Below, piece after piece: positions 1-12,307 of a DNA stretch of 60,000 nt. Made by a program: the position numbers and the translations under genes. Every line of letters starts with the position of its first letter. The first letter of the stretch is position 1. The notes beneath the pieces were generated by a model, which was given only the letters and a program-made list of their open reading frames with translations, was not told the origin of the DNA and made no database searches. The stretch comes from Takakia lepidozioides (Eukaryota; Streptophyta; Takakiopsida; Takakiales; Takakiaceae), in the NCBI GenBank assembly GCA_030704615.1, contig CM060733.1, positions 3,412,001-3,472,000 of the forward strand, written 5' to 3'.

Positions 1-549
1 CAACACTTGCAGAACAAGAGCTTCTTCACAAGCTCTCAAACTTCTCAATGGGGCTCTCCTTGAAGATCTCCTCTTGTACATAAACACCACAAGGTTTTCT
101 TCTTGCAAACCCTGCAACACCTTATAACTTCAGAGCTATCTATCAAGCTCTCCTCCACACAAGTGTTAACTATGCTAACACCTTGCACTCATCGATGTAA
201 GCAGGTCTTCTTCTAGTAATACGGAAATGGTGAAAAGAAGATAAACCACTCTATCACGTTATATAAGTCAAGCCAATGGCACCTTTGCTAAAATACTCCA
301 CCATACAGACCTCAACCACTCTCCACCTCAAGAACTAGAGCTATGGCGACGAGAGAGGCCTCGGGAGGCTTGATTAGAAAAATACGAGTCTGCCTACGTC
401 TCACGTGGAGATAACCTCTCCACGTCCCAAGTGAGGTTCGCCATCTCACTTGACACATGGAACCAAATGAAGTTCCAATGCCAACAAAATACAAATATAA
501 ATGTATAATGTCATAATTAGCTAGAAATAACTATTTCTAACTAATCACA
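1..549 (-). mobile_element. LTR-like fragment, minus strand
   Basis: Read on the minus strand this begins near 549 with TGTGATTAGTTAG and runs to the window edge. It shares an ordered set of blocks with the plus-strand sequence at 53702: a TAGCTA-rich head, a segment about (T)TATCTCCACG, a block ending CTATGGCG, and a TATA-like GACTTATATAA (near 265) matching GACTTAATATATGA (near 53914). The downstream part (1-230) is rich in CTCTC/GAGAG as in LTR leader regions. No internal coding domain of this copy is present, so it is either a solo LTR or cut by the window edge. LTR identity is inferred from repetition and layout; termini are approximate. Confidence 0.5.
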
Positions 550-649
550 AACAAAACCATGACAACTCAATAAAGATGAGTTGACCCTCCATCCATGGGG
601 CGCTTAATCATCACATGTCAATTGACTGTGATTCAGTACTGTGAAAAAA

Positions 650-915
650 CAATAATTTTTTCTAAACTACATGGACTCTTACAGTAGACAAAGACTAAAA
701 ACTCCATACAAACCGTACCAACCAATGGCCGACAATCTGCACTACAGCGCCATAGTCAACGTGGGAGGCTCAACTCGAGAAAGATGAGCCTTGTCGCATC
801 TGCTGTGAGGATAACTTCTCACATGGCCCAATATTAACTTTGGACCCTGGATTGACACTTGGGCGTACTCAAGTGTCAATACATAACAATTAGTTATTTC
901 CTAGCTAGTTTCACA
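650..915 (-). mobile_element. second LTR-like copy, minus strand
   Basis: On the minus strand this starts near 915 with TGTGAAACTAGCTAGGAAAT and aligns for about 200 bases with 53702-53893 on the plus strand. Shared blocks include AAGTGTCAATCCAGGG, GGCTCATCTTT, TCGAGTTGAGCCTC and CTATGGCGC. It lies 366 bases upstream (in element orientation) of the copy that starts near 549, so two heads of the same LTR family lie in direct order. The copies are clearly diverged. Confidence 0.55.
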
Positions 916-3794
916 CTAGCTACCTTAAATTAGATAATGTCATACTAACTAGCAAATTAGCTAGTTTTACATTAACTAGTATTAAAATCCACTTAACAAA
1001 ACATTGAGCCGCAAATCTCTGTTGAAACGTTATTTCTAGTTACTTCCTTCGTGAAGCCAATTTTTTGGGTATGGACAGATCGCCACTTGACCTTGAAATT
1101 TCACCCGCACAGTCTTGACCCTCCATTAGACACATACAAATAAAAATGTCCCACAAACAATGTCTGATAATGGTTCCAACCTAAAATTGGTGTAGTAGAA
1201 AAATACTGATGACAAATACGCATGTAACATGCAACGACAAGAAAATGTAACTAAGTAGTTGTAAAATATATATATATATTCAAAATAATAATAATAAAGA
1301 TATAAAGATTAAATGAGTATCTGTGTGGCTATGCAATTACCACCAGAAGCAGTATGTGTATCATGAACTCATTGCAGCTAATTGCGAGCATCCGGATTTG
1401 TGACAGCAACAAAAATGTTACAAAGGATGGTCACAAAACGGACGTCACCAGTAGATCTAGCCCCAATGTTTTTTAATAAGAATATGTGGTAGTCCTAGTC
1501 TCAAACTCTTGCCCCAACTGATCAGACTCTCTATGAAATGTGGCATAGAAGCTCACCACTAGTTATCAGCGTTAGTGACGTTAAGTCACATCAGGTTACG
1601 TCGAACCGAACGCTAATGTCACATCAGTTTTGAGACAAAAAAATGTAAATTGTAAAGGGGTGAAAAACGTGATACTCAAAGTGTACGCACACCCCGCAAA
1701 ATTAGAAGGCTCAAACAAACGTTTTTATTCTTATTTTTTAAATTCAAAAACATTAGATGATCTTTTGATGGTCGTCCAATTATCACCTGGCGGTCACTGT
1801 CACCCAGCTGGCGTCCGAACCCAAAAAAAAAAAACACGCATAGCCACCGTCAGTCATTGCTAGACCGTCACCCAGCGATTGTCCGAATCCAAGCTCAAAA
1901 CTATATAAATTGAATTTTTGATTTGTGATATCAAGTTGTATGACTATCCGATACATGTAGATGAATTGAATTCGTGGCTTCAAGAGGTGTCATATGGTAT
2001 GTCCATCATTGATTACAAATAAATATCTAATTTTCGTAGGTTTACATAGTACTTTTCATATTGTTTAAATTGTGTCTTGCAACATATATGTATTTTCAAC
2101 AAACAAACATAAATGGTGATGAATACATGTCATAGAAGAATTACCGACTCTACAACATTTGCATCATACTCAGCAAATGCCCTAAATTGTTTTTCGTCTT
2201 ATGACATTGGCGATGACCTGAACGACAGTGATATTAAAGGCCTACATATCTTTTGCACAAGACTTACTCAGTCTACATCCTCTGCACCAAAACTGAAAAT
2301 GAAACAGAGTGCTGAAAGTTGTGGTACCTTGTCAAGTGTCTGGCCCTCGGATTTTACCAATAAAAATTTCCAACGTAATCTAACTAAATTTAACTTAGCT
2401 AAGTTAAACTTAGTATATATTTTTTTAATTTACTCATTTGCTCTATTTAACTTATTTAATTTTAAGTATAACACGTAAAATAAAATAAAATAACATCGGC
2501 CTACATGGGCATTGGGCTGCGTACTTGATTTCATTCACAATGGATGAGATGCAGTACTGAAGACAAAGGTACCTCCGCCTGGTGTTCTTCCACACTAAAT
2601 TGTCAGTCACCCAAAGGCTCTAGTAGATACACGATATGTTCTGTCTTAAGCGGTGACATCTATAACTATTGTGTTGATTATGACATGTCGGAAGTCAACT
2701 TGACCGGGTTCGAATACCGGCGCAGACAATTTGGTTAGGGTTCAGATATAATGTAAGCAAATCATAACGTATAATTTATTCTTGATAAATTAATAATACA
2801 ATTAAATTGTTATAAAGTTTTTTATTAAAAAAAATCAATTATAGTATTCCCTAAAGTTAATACTTTCTACTATCAAATAATATTTTTTTCTTGCTGTAAT
2901 TTGATTAATGGGCTGGGCCATCATGTTAACAAACTTCTATTTCTATCTACATTCCAACCAATCGGATGAGGATTAGATACAAAAGTTATGGACATTTTGT
3001 TATGATTGATCAACATTATGATGATCTTGTTGCAGTCATGAACATACAAATGTAGTTCAGAGTTCATTTTAGATGCAGTCAAAGATGTTTTGTGCCTTAA
3101 AACATCTTTGAGATCTTCGACACTGATATTTTACAAACTGAAATCTCTACACTCCTCATGTACTGATATACTATCTATATTAGCCTAGTCTATTTTTGCA
3201 AGCTGGGTTCTCTTCAAGGTGACTATTACCTCTGCGTTCTTCAGCGTTCACTGCAATCTACCTTCTTGACATGCTCAATAGTTTGTTATAGATTTTAGGC
3301 ATTTATTTTTGTAATTTTTGAAAGTTTGGCAATTTTTACCAAATTTTTACTTATTTATTAAGCTTGTTCATTTTTAATTATTTACTGCCGAATCAGCCTA
3401 CCGACTACGGTATATTGGAGGTAGCATCCTAATGGATTTTTAGTACATATGCATATTTTGAATATTGCTCATTTGTTAAAGTTAAGCACACATTCTAACC
3501 GGTAATTCATATGGTCGTGACCGACCTTAGCCAATTCAACAAGTCGATAAATGGTATCTTGGGCACAAGGATACGCGTAAAGAGCACCTATTATATCAAG
3601 ATTCCTCTTTTCGAAAAGGTATTTAAGGACTATCATAGAATTGCTTCAATATGTAATGTGTCATGTCAGTTAGATAAACAACATATATATTTGAAGTTTG
3701 ATTAAGTCTAATCAGGTCCGCATACATCTTCAAATTTTATTTAAATAAAATTGGGATTGGCAGAGCTAGCGATTTTATATAGTTTTAAAAATAT
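916..3794. other. AT-rich intergenic DNA, no gene seen
   Basis: I find no convincing coding region. The longest open frame (2113-2478, plus) has no recognisable domain and ends in AT-rich sequence. A (TA)n run occurs near 1268-1279. Two similar short phrases, TCACCCAGC followed by GTCCGAA, occur near 1800 and 1870. Confidence 0.6.
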
Positions 3795-4715
3795 TTAAAG
3801 TAATTTGAGACTCTTAGTGCTTGCGGTCCCGTTACAATTTTGAAAAAAATTAAATACCCTCAGCTTTGGCAGTCCGGAATTATTGAGAAAATATTTAATA
3901 AATGATGACCGCCAGCTCTGACGGTCCGGATTTTTTTCAAAAAATATTTAATATTAGGACCGCCAGCCTTTTTGTTTTTGTTTTTCTTCATTTTTTGGAT
4001 AAAATTGGACCACCAGCTAGCATCTTACTTTTTTTTTAAGGGACTGCCAAAGTTGGTGGTTCTGATTTGTAATTGTTTTTAAAAAATATTATTTTTGGAA
4101 AAAATTGGGACAGCCAAAGCTATCACTCCCAATTTGTTTTTATATTTATTTATATTTGTTAAAATCGGGACAATTGTTTTTATTTTTTGTAATTTTTTTA
4201 ATTAAAATAATAAAACGTCGTAGCTGCCAGAGTGGTTCCGAATTTATTATTAAAAAAAGAAAACGTACATCGCCAGCTCTGGTGATCCGAATTTTTTCCG
4301 GAGAAAAACAAACAAAGAAAAGACCGTCAGCTCTAGCGGGTCCCGATTTTATCCTTAAATAAGAATGAATTTTTTTTAACAAAAATTGGGACCGTATCCA
4401 ACTCTGACGTTCTAGATTTTATCCAATGTTCTTTTTTTTTGGACCGCCAGAGTTGGCAGTCCCGTTCTATTATATTTGTTTTTTTAAAGTAGGGCATGCT
4501 AGAGCTGGCGCTACCAAATTTATTAGATAATATCTTAAAGATCGGGACTGTTAACTCCGATTTAAGTACCTTCTTAAAAATTGGGACGGCCAGAGTGGCG
4601 ATTCTGATTTTATTTTATTTATTTTCAAAATTTGGGACCGCTAGATTTGACGATCCCAAATATTCTCTAAAACTAATTTTATAAAATTTTGGACCATCAG
4701 ATATGGCATGGTGGT
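3795..4715. repeat. Diverged array of short palindromes in T-rich spacers
   Basis: About a dozen copies of an imperfect palindrome of the form GGGACCGCCAG...CTGGCGGTCCC, each followed by a T/A-rich spacer, recur roughly every 50-90 bases. Readable copies lie near 3815, 3865, 3908, 3958, 4008, 4048, 4108, 4220, 4270, 4322, 4388, 4440, 4495, 4545, 4585, 4637 and 4690. The core words are GACCGCCAG, AGCTCTGGCGGTCC and CCCGATTTTATT. Copies differ by several substitutions, so the array is old. The open frames inside it are low-complexity and not credible genes. Confidence 0.75.
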
Positions 4716-5530
4716 TTACGAATTACTATGATAAAGTTTAAAGTATGTTATGTAAAAATTTAAAATCAATTATACAACAATAATATCAAATTTTGAGGTG
4801 ATGTGACGTACGTTACGACTTGACTTTGGACGTGATGCTGATATATGAGTGTCATGTTACATCGTTTTGTGTAATTAGTGTTGAAATACACAGACTATCT
4901 TTTGTTTTTTTCTCACTCGCAGGCTGGGATGGCGGAGATGGTAGCGTCTTCTTGTTTTCTCCTCCACGCGCTATGTTGTCTCACCATCATGCAAACATAC
5001 AAACAAGATGTTCAAAATACACAATCAAATGATACAAATCCAATAAAAACATAGTTGTATTTCCAACATACACTTCGATGAGCATTGTAATAAAAAACAG
5101 AATCCAATTATTCAGTGCGAGACTCCAAACCACTCTCCCATCCCACTCTTTTTTCATGTTTGTCTGTTCTGCTTTCGAATAGTTGGTAGTTTTCACTTTC
5201 TTGATAAGACCCAATACATATTCTCGGTTGTTGTAGTGAGTTCGTTTCCATCCCCCAAAATTTTGATACTTTTAGTAGCATACATAATCCCGTCCAAAAT
5301 TTTGTTTGCAGATAACTAGAGCATGGGGCCCAAACCCGTGGTTTGTTTGTCATACTATTTATCTGTCATATTTTTTTGTGTACGTTGTGTCTTACTTTGT
5401 GCATTGGCCAACCGTCTATGAGGATTTAAGAATATGTGCATATTATTGCGTTTGTTCTTTTCCTCATCATACGGTCTATTCAATCGAATTTACGGCCTTC
5501 CATATTTGTCAATAGCCATTATTGCCCTAT
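4716..5530. other. Intergenic DNA, no gene seen
   Basis: Short overlapping open frames on both strands (4820-5515) carry no domain or splice-consistent structure. Nothing else recognised. Confidence 0.5.
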
Positions 5531-6184
5531 GACCTTTGTGAGGGCTGAATTTCTACATACCTATCTTTTGGGCATGGATGAATGATTCTGATGATGATAC
5601 AGGATGTGCGCGCTCGTTGAGTATCGCGGATGACAGATGGTAGATACAAGATGAACTTAATCGTTGGTTTCCGGATGGATGAGGTTAGAGTAGCCGTTAC
5701 GTATTAAGCGCCGGTACAGCTGGCTGTATTAAGTTGGTGTTGTCTTTAGTTAACCGTTAGATTATGATTAGATTAAGTGAGGTGGCCTGATTGTGCGGCC
5801 TAACTGGAAAAGCATCGGGCCAGCCAATGAATGGAGGCAGTGTACCTCTGTTGTGACTGGATGTGTACATGAGTGCTTGGATGAATGTGAGTAGGTGAGG
5901 TTTATCTTTGTAATAGATTCCATCATATTAAGCGGGTCGCTGCCCTACTGCGTTACAACCCTCATACTGGTAATACCGGACTTAAAGGGGGAATATATCC
6001 CCGGCCCCGGAATCTTGGTGGAGATGGTGGACATTGGAACTGTCACTATGGATGTATGATCTAATCATTTTCAGGTGCTGGTATTGTGCAGAGAGCATAA
6101 GGTATAGCCGTTAGCAGACACAATAACGACGTCTTTTTATCCTTGATTTGTGCAAGCTTATGTTGATTTTGTCCGCTGCGCGTA

Positions 6185-7070
6185 ATGGCGTCTCTCTCCC
6201 ACTCTGAGCCGTTGTTTCCTGAGATCACGCCCGAGCTCAACTTTGAGCTTACCTTTTTACATGAACTACGAGTGTATCGGAGCGAAGACATCTGCAAATA
6301 CGCTCTTTTTGATGTCAAAGAGCCATGGACACATGAAAATATTGTGCTGGACACCCCCTCTGATTAATGGATTGTCAAGTTCGAGGAGGAGGCCGCTGAG
6401 GAGGCTGCGAAAGTCGTAACCACTACCGCTCAAAAGCGCGAGCAAAAGCGTAAGATAGACGAGGCATTACAAGGGGCTTGGGCTGGGAAGTTGCTGCAGG
6501 AACTGCATGCGGAGGAGATTGCTCAAATGATCCCAGTTTCCGTGCTCAAAGAACGTATGCGTGCTGGTGAACGATTTAGCTGGGCAGAAGTGGGGGATCC
6601 TAAGTTTCCCGTGAAATTGGCCGTAACTTGGAAAGCTTCTCGCATCGCAAATAGGCCTAGTCCTTTGCGGCTCTAGGAATTTGTCAAGGGTGGAACAACT
6701 ATTGTGTTTGCTTTCGTGAGGCTAAAGTTGTTGATGCGACTGCTGATCCCACCTGGGAAGAGGTAGTGGCTGGGGTGCTCGAGCAACGTTTCTCTCATTG
6801 TGCAACGGACATAGTCATCTTCCCTGGGAATAGCTTCAAACACGAAAGGGTGGGACTCAGTCAAGTAACAAAAGTTGCTGAATACCCTCCTCACACCATG
6901 GTTGTCAAATAACGTATCATTCGCACCATCGTCAAAGTCTCGTTTTGCCTCAAATCAGATCGGGAAGTCTGGGACCAGTTGGGTGAGGCTGTCTACCTTT
7001 TGCCCAAATACAAATACATCAGTTGTCACTGTGTGGTGAACTGGGAGGCTTCGGCGGATAGGAGGTTGTA
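6185..7070 (+). pseudogene. Unidentified ORF remnant upstream of integrase
   Basis: Starting with ATG at 6185 one frame encodes an acidic, charged protein (MASLSHSEPLFPEITPELN...). It continues past an in-frame TAA at 6365 through an Ala/Glu-rich helix (near EEEAAEEAAKVVTT), to a TAG at about 6674. The reading then shifts frame (DPTWEEVVAGVLEQRFSH near 6750) and continues through another stop near 6910 to a phrase containing YLLPKYKYISCHCVVNW near 7010. The composition looks coding, but I recognise no Gag, chromodomain or enzyme. It may be the element's first ORF or a captured host gene. At least two nonsense codons and one frameshift make it non-functional. Confidence 0.45.
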
Positions 7071-7073
7071 AGC

Positions 7074-8415
7074 ATGGATGATGCTCTCCTCCATAGGTGC
7101 AAGGCTGACATCCACTTGAGTGGAATCTCCAAGCTGCTTATGAGGCAAGTTAACTATCACTTACCTACCCACCGGGAAAGTGAAGGACATTTGTTCAAAG
7201 TTGATGCTTTGGAAGGCCAATCCGTTGTGGAAGTCCCTCCTAGGTCTGCTGTTCCTGCCTTGCTTGACCTTTATCATGCCCCTACTTATGCTGGTCATTT
7301 GGGGGTGGCTAAGACAGTCAAACGTTTACAAGAGCAATACCATTGGAAGGGGTTGGTGAAAAATGTCTTAGCTTTCATTGCTCAATGTGTTCAATGTCAT
7401 GCCAAGACCATCCTGCCTAGAACCAAAGCTCCATTGTCGTTACAGCCTATCCCTGTTACTGAACCTTTTGCAAAGGTGGGCTTAGATTTAGTTGGACCTC
7501 TCAAACCCACGTCCAAAGGCCATACTTACCTTGCTGTAGCCCCAGATTACCTGACGAAATGGGTTGAGCTCCAACCATTGGTTGCTAAGGACAACGATGA
7601 AGTCGTACAATTCTTCTTTGACAAGGTGATCCTCCGCCACGGTTGTCCCATTGAGATCCTCACGGATCAAGGTGCCGAGTTTTGCAACCACCTCATGGAA
7701 ATTGTTTTGTTCAATCTGAATATCATTCATGCGGTGACTGCTCTCTATAACCCCCATGCAATGACTTGACTGAACGTTTTAACTAAACCATGTGTCGGAT
7801 GTTGGAGAAAAATGAGACTTTAATTGTCGAATGAGACATGGTTGTTCTCATCATGTTGTTTGCTTATCGCACTTCTATTCATGCTAGTATTAAGCTTTCC
7901 CCTTTTGAGCTGTTATATGACTTGAAGTGTCATACCCCTTTGCATATTTCTTGTTTGTAGGTGTCAGCCATCGAGCCTAAAAACTGGGAGCAGTTTTTGC
8001 TCGCTATGGATGCTAAACGCATGTTACTTAAGATATCAAATCCAACATTGTTTTTGTACAGACTTCTCAGGCTAAATACTATAACTGTAAGGTCGTTTAT
8101 TCTGAGTCTTTCAAGGTGCAGGGACAATCTATATGTATGCGGCTGCAACCTGGGAAACATGTGTCCAAATTAGCTAGGGGCCACATAGATGGCCATTACC
8201 TCATCACTGAAATCCTTCCATGCAGGCAGTATGTACTTCTCCCACAACATTCTTCCACTCCTAACCTAGCTAGTTCAGTCCATGTATCATTGTTGGTTCT
8301 TTGTACGTCACTGACTTTTGATTTGATTTGTCTCAATGTTGAGAACAGGCAGGTGATTTACATCCCTACCCAGGCTGCTCTTTCAAGATTGCAGTCACCT
8401 AGTTCAAAGCCTTAG
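7074..8415 (+). pseudogene. Ty3/gypsy integrase, broken
   Basis: The frame 7074-7769 encodes the integrase zinc-binding region (HAPTYAGHLGVAK with a downstream CVQC pair) and the catalytic core. GLDLVGPL supplies the first Asp and EILTDQGAEF the second; the region where the HPQ.NG..ER motif with the catalytic Glu should lie is degenerate (YNPHAMT then stop at 7767). The same frame beyond the stop reads RMLEKNETLI and FAYRTSIHAS, typical of the integrase C-terminal part, with further stops. The frame 8116-8415 gives MRLQPGKHVSKLARG and GHYLITEILP, matching the integrase tail that precedes the 3' LTR in this superfamily. The copy cannot make active integrase. Confidence 0.85.
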
Positions 8416-9375
8416 TTAGTGATTCATTCTTTTTTTCGTGCTAGCTTATGGAGTTGCAGGATTGGGTGGATCAAAAGCGGCACATGTTGAGTCCATTGGA
8501 AGTCCATGGATTTTATTTTATTTTTTGAATTTATTGCTTTCAGTTTATTTAAAAAAAAGAAGATAATAGTATATATAACATTTTTAGTGAAGAGTCCCTC
8601 CTCAAATATTGAAGACATTCTTTACTAGATATTTTAATCTTTAATTTGAAAAAACATTTAGACATCAAAATCTAGAGTTTCCAACCACTTGTCCATATAC
8701 CACCTAGCACCTCTAGATTATAGGTTTGTATGCATTTTTAGTAAAAAAAAAACACCTCAAAAAACCAAAAACATAAGATGTTATGGACTAGAGCAAATCA
8801 ACCTGTTTTTAGATGCAAAATAGTCAATAGTTCTCAATTCCTAAGATAATTAGTCCACATAAATGTGGATTGGCACCCCTAGTGTGTTTTTCTTTGTGTC
8901 ATTGTATGAATGTACATGATGTTTTTTCAGTCCATAAGATTTTATGTGTAACATCTGCAGTCCACAGTAATCAACTTTAAAAAACCATGGCTCTCTGGTA
9001 CATGATTGTTTTTGCAATCTAACAATTGGTACACATACCTATTGTAGTTAGAAACACTACACCATATAAATTTAGATGAAATATTGAGTTGTTGAACAAA
9101 TATGGGTAAAACCATGTAGGGAGGTCACTGCAGAAACTGCCATGTTACGCAAAAATTGATACACCCAATCTTGCAAATGAAACATTGTACCATACATGGG
9201 GTTTTTCCAGTTTGATCTTTTGCCCTTCGTCCACCTTGCAGGGCAAGATTTTATTTTACTGATTTTTTCATCCCATGTATGTCGGGTACCTAGCGTTGTC
9301 ATAGTTTTTTTGTAGTTCATATTTTGTCTCTCTCTCAGCTCGCAGGAGCTCGCTCAATCTTGTGGAGCCAGCATG
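8416..9375. other. Element 3' region, noncoding
   Basis: AT-rich sequence between the integrase tail and the right LTR-like repeat. No domain recognised on either strand. Confidence 0.5.
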
Positions 9376-9462
9376 CTTCACATATGTGAGGGCTGGATTC
9401 CAACCTACCTAACTTTTGGGCATGGATGAATGATTATGAGGATGATACAAGATGTGCGCGTG

Positions 9463-10639
9463 ACGAGCCCTAGTCGCGCGCGGCCAGGTTGACGGCATAC
9501 TAGCCTAGGGGGTCGTGACAAGTTGCGGTGTAGGTTGGGCTCAACGAACTGCCTACCCGGCTGCGGTAAGTGCAAGGGTCCGTGACAGCTATGGACGGAT
9601 TTAAACAGTCTAACTTCCTACCGGCAAAGCAAAGCTTAACAACTCCACTTCACAGGGCGATTTGCGTTTCCTAGTCCTACGTTTTGTTTATGGGTTTTCT
9701 ACGTCTTTAATCGTAATTGTCTTCCAAGTCTTTGTTTATTACTACTTCCTACGTGCCTCGACTCCCAACACGCTTGTAGCCGGGACGAACCTTCAAATCC
9801 CTTCACAAAACGAATTTCGAGCCCAGGGAGACGGGGATCATCTATCTCCCGCCCAATGGCCCCTCCTAAATCCCAAGGTGGATTAGTTGCAGGTGGGCAG
9901 CCACCAGAACGGTGGCAGGTGGGCGGGCATTCCCGAGTAAGCTTGCGGGGCTTGGGGTGGGCTGCATGCGGTTGTGGGGGAGATCGTGATATCTGCCTCA
10001 CTTTGGATTTGAGGATCGTTTGGGCATATTATCCTAGTCTTCAACATGGCTTATAGGGTTGTGACGATTGGAGACCAGCTTATGTTCACTTTCATAGAAG
10101 ACTCTTCCAAGTCCAAAGTCCATGATGCGACTGGCTGTGAGAAAGGTGTTGTTCACCCGCAACCAACATTACATCAAAAGTATCTCCCTCCATACCAATA
10201 ACCCCGCTAACCCCACTGTCGTCTTGGTGATGCAAAAAAATTATGTTAGCCTAGGGTATCATCTAAAAAGTTGCTGATCCCTATGCTGTGAGAATGGCAG
10301 AAATTTTGTGAATTCATGTGGAGTGTAGAGGGTAAGTGAGGATGTGTAAGCAAACTTCAGCATGATTGTGATGTCCACTGGCCTGAGCGGGCTGCTGCCA
10401 GAACACGAACTGACAATTTTGTGAAGGTGCGAGCTTAGAGTGCGGACGAAGCAGAAACGCTGGAACCTGAAATTGGAATTGGAAGCATCACGCATGGAGA
10501 AGTTGGTGGTGGCAGCTTGCCTTTGCCTAGTCTTCTGAAAGAAATAGACAAGTCATCTTTTCCCTTGCAAATTATTGTGACATGTTGTTGTCGAATAATT
10601 CAGATACCGTTAACATTCTAGAATTAACAAGCCGCTAGT
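9463..10639. other. Retroelement-like debris without clear domain
   Basis: The region includes a GC-richer stretch (9840-9990) with a short open frame starting MAPPKSQGG (9856), which looks like the beginning of a retroelement ORF but breaks off within 66 codons. Nothing else recognisable. Confidence 0.35.
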
Positions 10640-10649
10640 AGCGTATGGC

Positions 10650-10735
10650 TCCTCTTTGTGAATAATGTAATCTACATCCATAATAAACTTGAGAATTCGT
10701 CCATTTATTTTTCATAAGTTGTTCCGAAGAATTAA
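10650..10735 (+). repeat. Dispersed repeat, copy 1
   Basis: The stretch from CTCCTCTTTGTGAATA through CCATAATAAACTTGAGAATTC to TTTTTCATAAGTTGTTC recurs at 32571-32652 in the same orientation with about ten differences. It is probably a fragment of an unidentified transposon family. Confidence 0.6.
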
Positions 10736-10930
10736 TAAAATAATGCCACGTGTACATATCTTGGGCGTCGATTGCTGTCGCATCTTCGATTGAAGTATAA
10801 CTGGAACTTTGAAATCGAGCTTCAGTTACTAGACATGGCCAGATAAAAGTTTGAGACTTGAGTAGATCAGATGATGTGGGTTTGAATTTCTCACATGGCT
10901 TCTCTTCCTCTTGTTGTTTCCGCTCTGCAG

Positions 10931-12179
10931 GATCGATCCCTCCAGAAGAGATAGATATAACCGAGTATATTTACCAGCCTGATCCTTGCACTCGGGGTCA
11001 GGTAGCAGCCTTCTTTGGGGCTTCAATTCCTGGCCAGCTTTTGAAGCATTTTTTTTTTTGGGTAAGATCCAGATTAGGATCCTTTTGAAATAATTCCTTC
11101 GTTTTTCTTTTGCAGATGGCGCCTGCTGCTCCTTGATGTCCATGCTTCCCTCGAATTTCTTTGAGTGGCATTTGGTCATCGGGGTCGGACTTTTATTCCT
11201 TGGAATTTTTGAATACGCTGTGTCGACGGCACAGGCAGCTATGGAGATTTCACCAAAGCACCGGGGTTTCAAGGAAATGGCATCAACAATAATCGGTCAG
11301 GTTCAGCTTCACAGAGCGACAACTGCTCGTCAAGTTCTGGAGGGTAACACACATACATTTCCCTAAGAATCATGTGCATATTGATTGAACAAATCATGCC
11401 GGCTCTTGTTGAAAAGAAAGGAAAAACGATGGGGACATATGCCACGATGTGTTCCTTTTCTCTAATGGTAGTGTAGGTCCTTTGGGTGACAATGGCAAGG
11501 CACAGCCCTAGCGATTAGTCAAGGGGCTTTTTTGCACTACACATACCAATGGCAAATTGGATGTGTGTGAGTGAGAAAGAGATAGAAAGCTGGGGCTGTG
11601 CATCTCTGCAGGTTTCACTACCCACATTCTGTTCTTATTGCCTGCGTTTGTCTGTGTTGTGTGCAGTCCACATGAAAAAGGTGTCAGAGGTGTTTCACTT
11701 TCTTTCAATCCGTTAAAAAGTCGAGATGTGTCCCAAGCACAAGAGAGGCCTAGCGTCAGTCGTGAACATCTTCAGCCATCTTCGCCACAGGTACTTTTTC
11801 CGGACCTCCTATAGCCGGAAAGATTTGAAGGTGATATATTTGAAGCTGGATTTTGGAAGGTGAAGCTTGAAGCAGCAACCTCTAAATCTGCTGTTACCAA
11901 TGCCCTGCAATGGGTGATGGGAATTCCTAGCGGCTACCAAGCACAACTATAGTTTCCTAAAGATGCTAGGAGGCTAGATGTTCAGATTGTGCTTACCCTA
12001 TCCATTGCAAGAGCAATCTGGAACGCCCTACAACTTTTTCATAATTTGCATCAAGATCCCTTACTATTCATGCACAATGTGATGGAAGGTATACCTTATG
12101 TCCACGATTTTCATCATGCCAGAAGGCCTTTTTTAGGATGCCCAGATCCTTCTTTGCACTTACTGCAAGATTCTGTTTG
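10931..12179 (+). pseudogene. Unidentified exon-like coding pieces with stops
   Basis: Several segments look protein-coding and are bordered by plausible splice sites. (a) After CTCTGCAG at 10921-10930, a frame reads GSIPPEEIDITEYIYQPDP and AAFFGASIPGQLLKH, with a possible donor near 11061. (b) After TTTTGCAG near 11116, the frame giving VDGTGSYGDFTKAPGFQG and NNNRSGSASQSDNCSSSSGG ends at a donor GGGTAAC near 11346, but two in-frame stops lie upstream. (c) After GTGTGCAG near 11668, a clean exon reads PHEKGVRGVSLSFNPLKSRD to a donor CAGGTACTT near 11793. (d) A frame reads GDIFEAGFWKVKLEAATSKS from about 11827, past a TAG near 11950, to a stop at 12178. I do not recognise the protein. The stops suggest a decayed host gene. 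Confidence 0.4.
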
Positions 12180-12307
12180 AAGATGAAATATTTGCATCCA
12201 AGATTGAATAGTGCTAATGCAAACCATGCCTTGCACTTACTGCAAGATTCTGTTTGAAGATGAAATATTTGCATCCATGATTGAATAGTGCTAATGCAAA
12301 CCATGCC
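12154..12307. repeat. 77-bp tandem duplication
   Basis: Two copies of a 77-base unit starting TTGCACTTACTGCAAGATTC lie head to tail (12154-12230 and 12231-12307). They differ at two adjacent bases (CCAAGATT versus CCATGATT), so the duplication is recent. Confidence 0.95.

Larger units (their letters stand above)
5537..9462 (+). mobile_element. Decayed Ty3/gypsy-like LTR retrotransposon
   Basis: The phrase beginning TGTGAGGGCTG near 5537 (through GGCATGGATGAATGATT and GATACAGGATGTGCGCG, to about 5612) recurs near 9382-9460 with few changes. These are probably the heads of the left and right LTRs, and both start with TG. Between them lie an unidentified coding remnant (6185-7064) and a Ty3-type integrase (7074-8415). 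No reverse transcriptase, RNase H or protease is visible, so the element is an internal deletion derivative. The two LTR-like copies cannot be aligned beyond roughly 80 bases, so the right end is uncertain and one copy could belong to a different insertion. Confidence 0.6.

Noticed and set aside
2113-2478. 121-codon open frame
   Set aside because: No domain; the C-terminal half is AT-driven low complexity.
4105-4684. Open frames on both strands
   Set aside because: They lie inside the palindrome array, are Phe/Leu/Lys/Ile-rich and have no domain.
11133-11366. EWHL phrase resembling a VOZ transcription factor
   Set aside because: Only a few residues match and the surrounding sequence does not; other frames of the same DNA look more coding.
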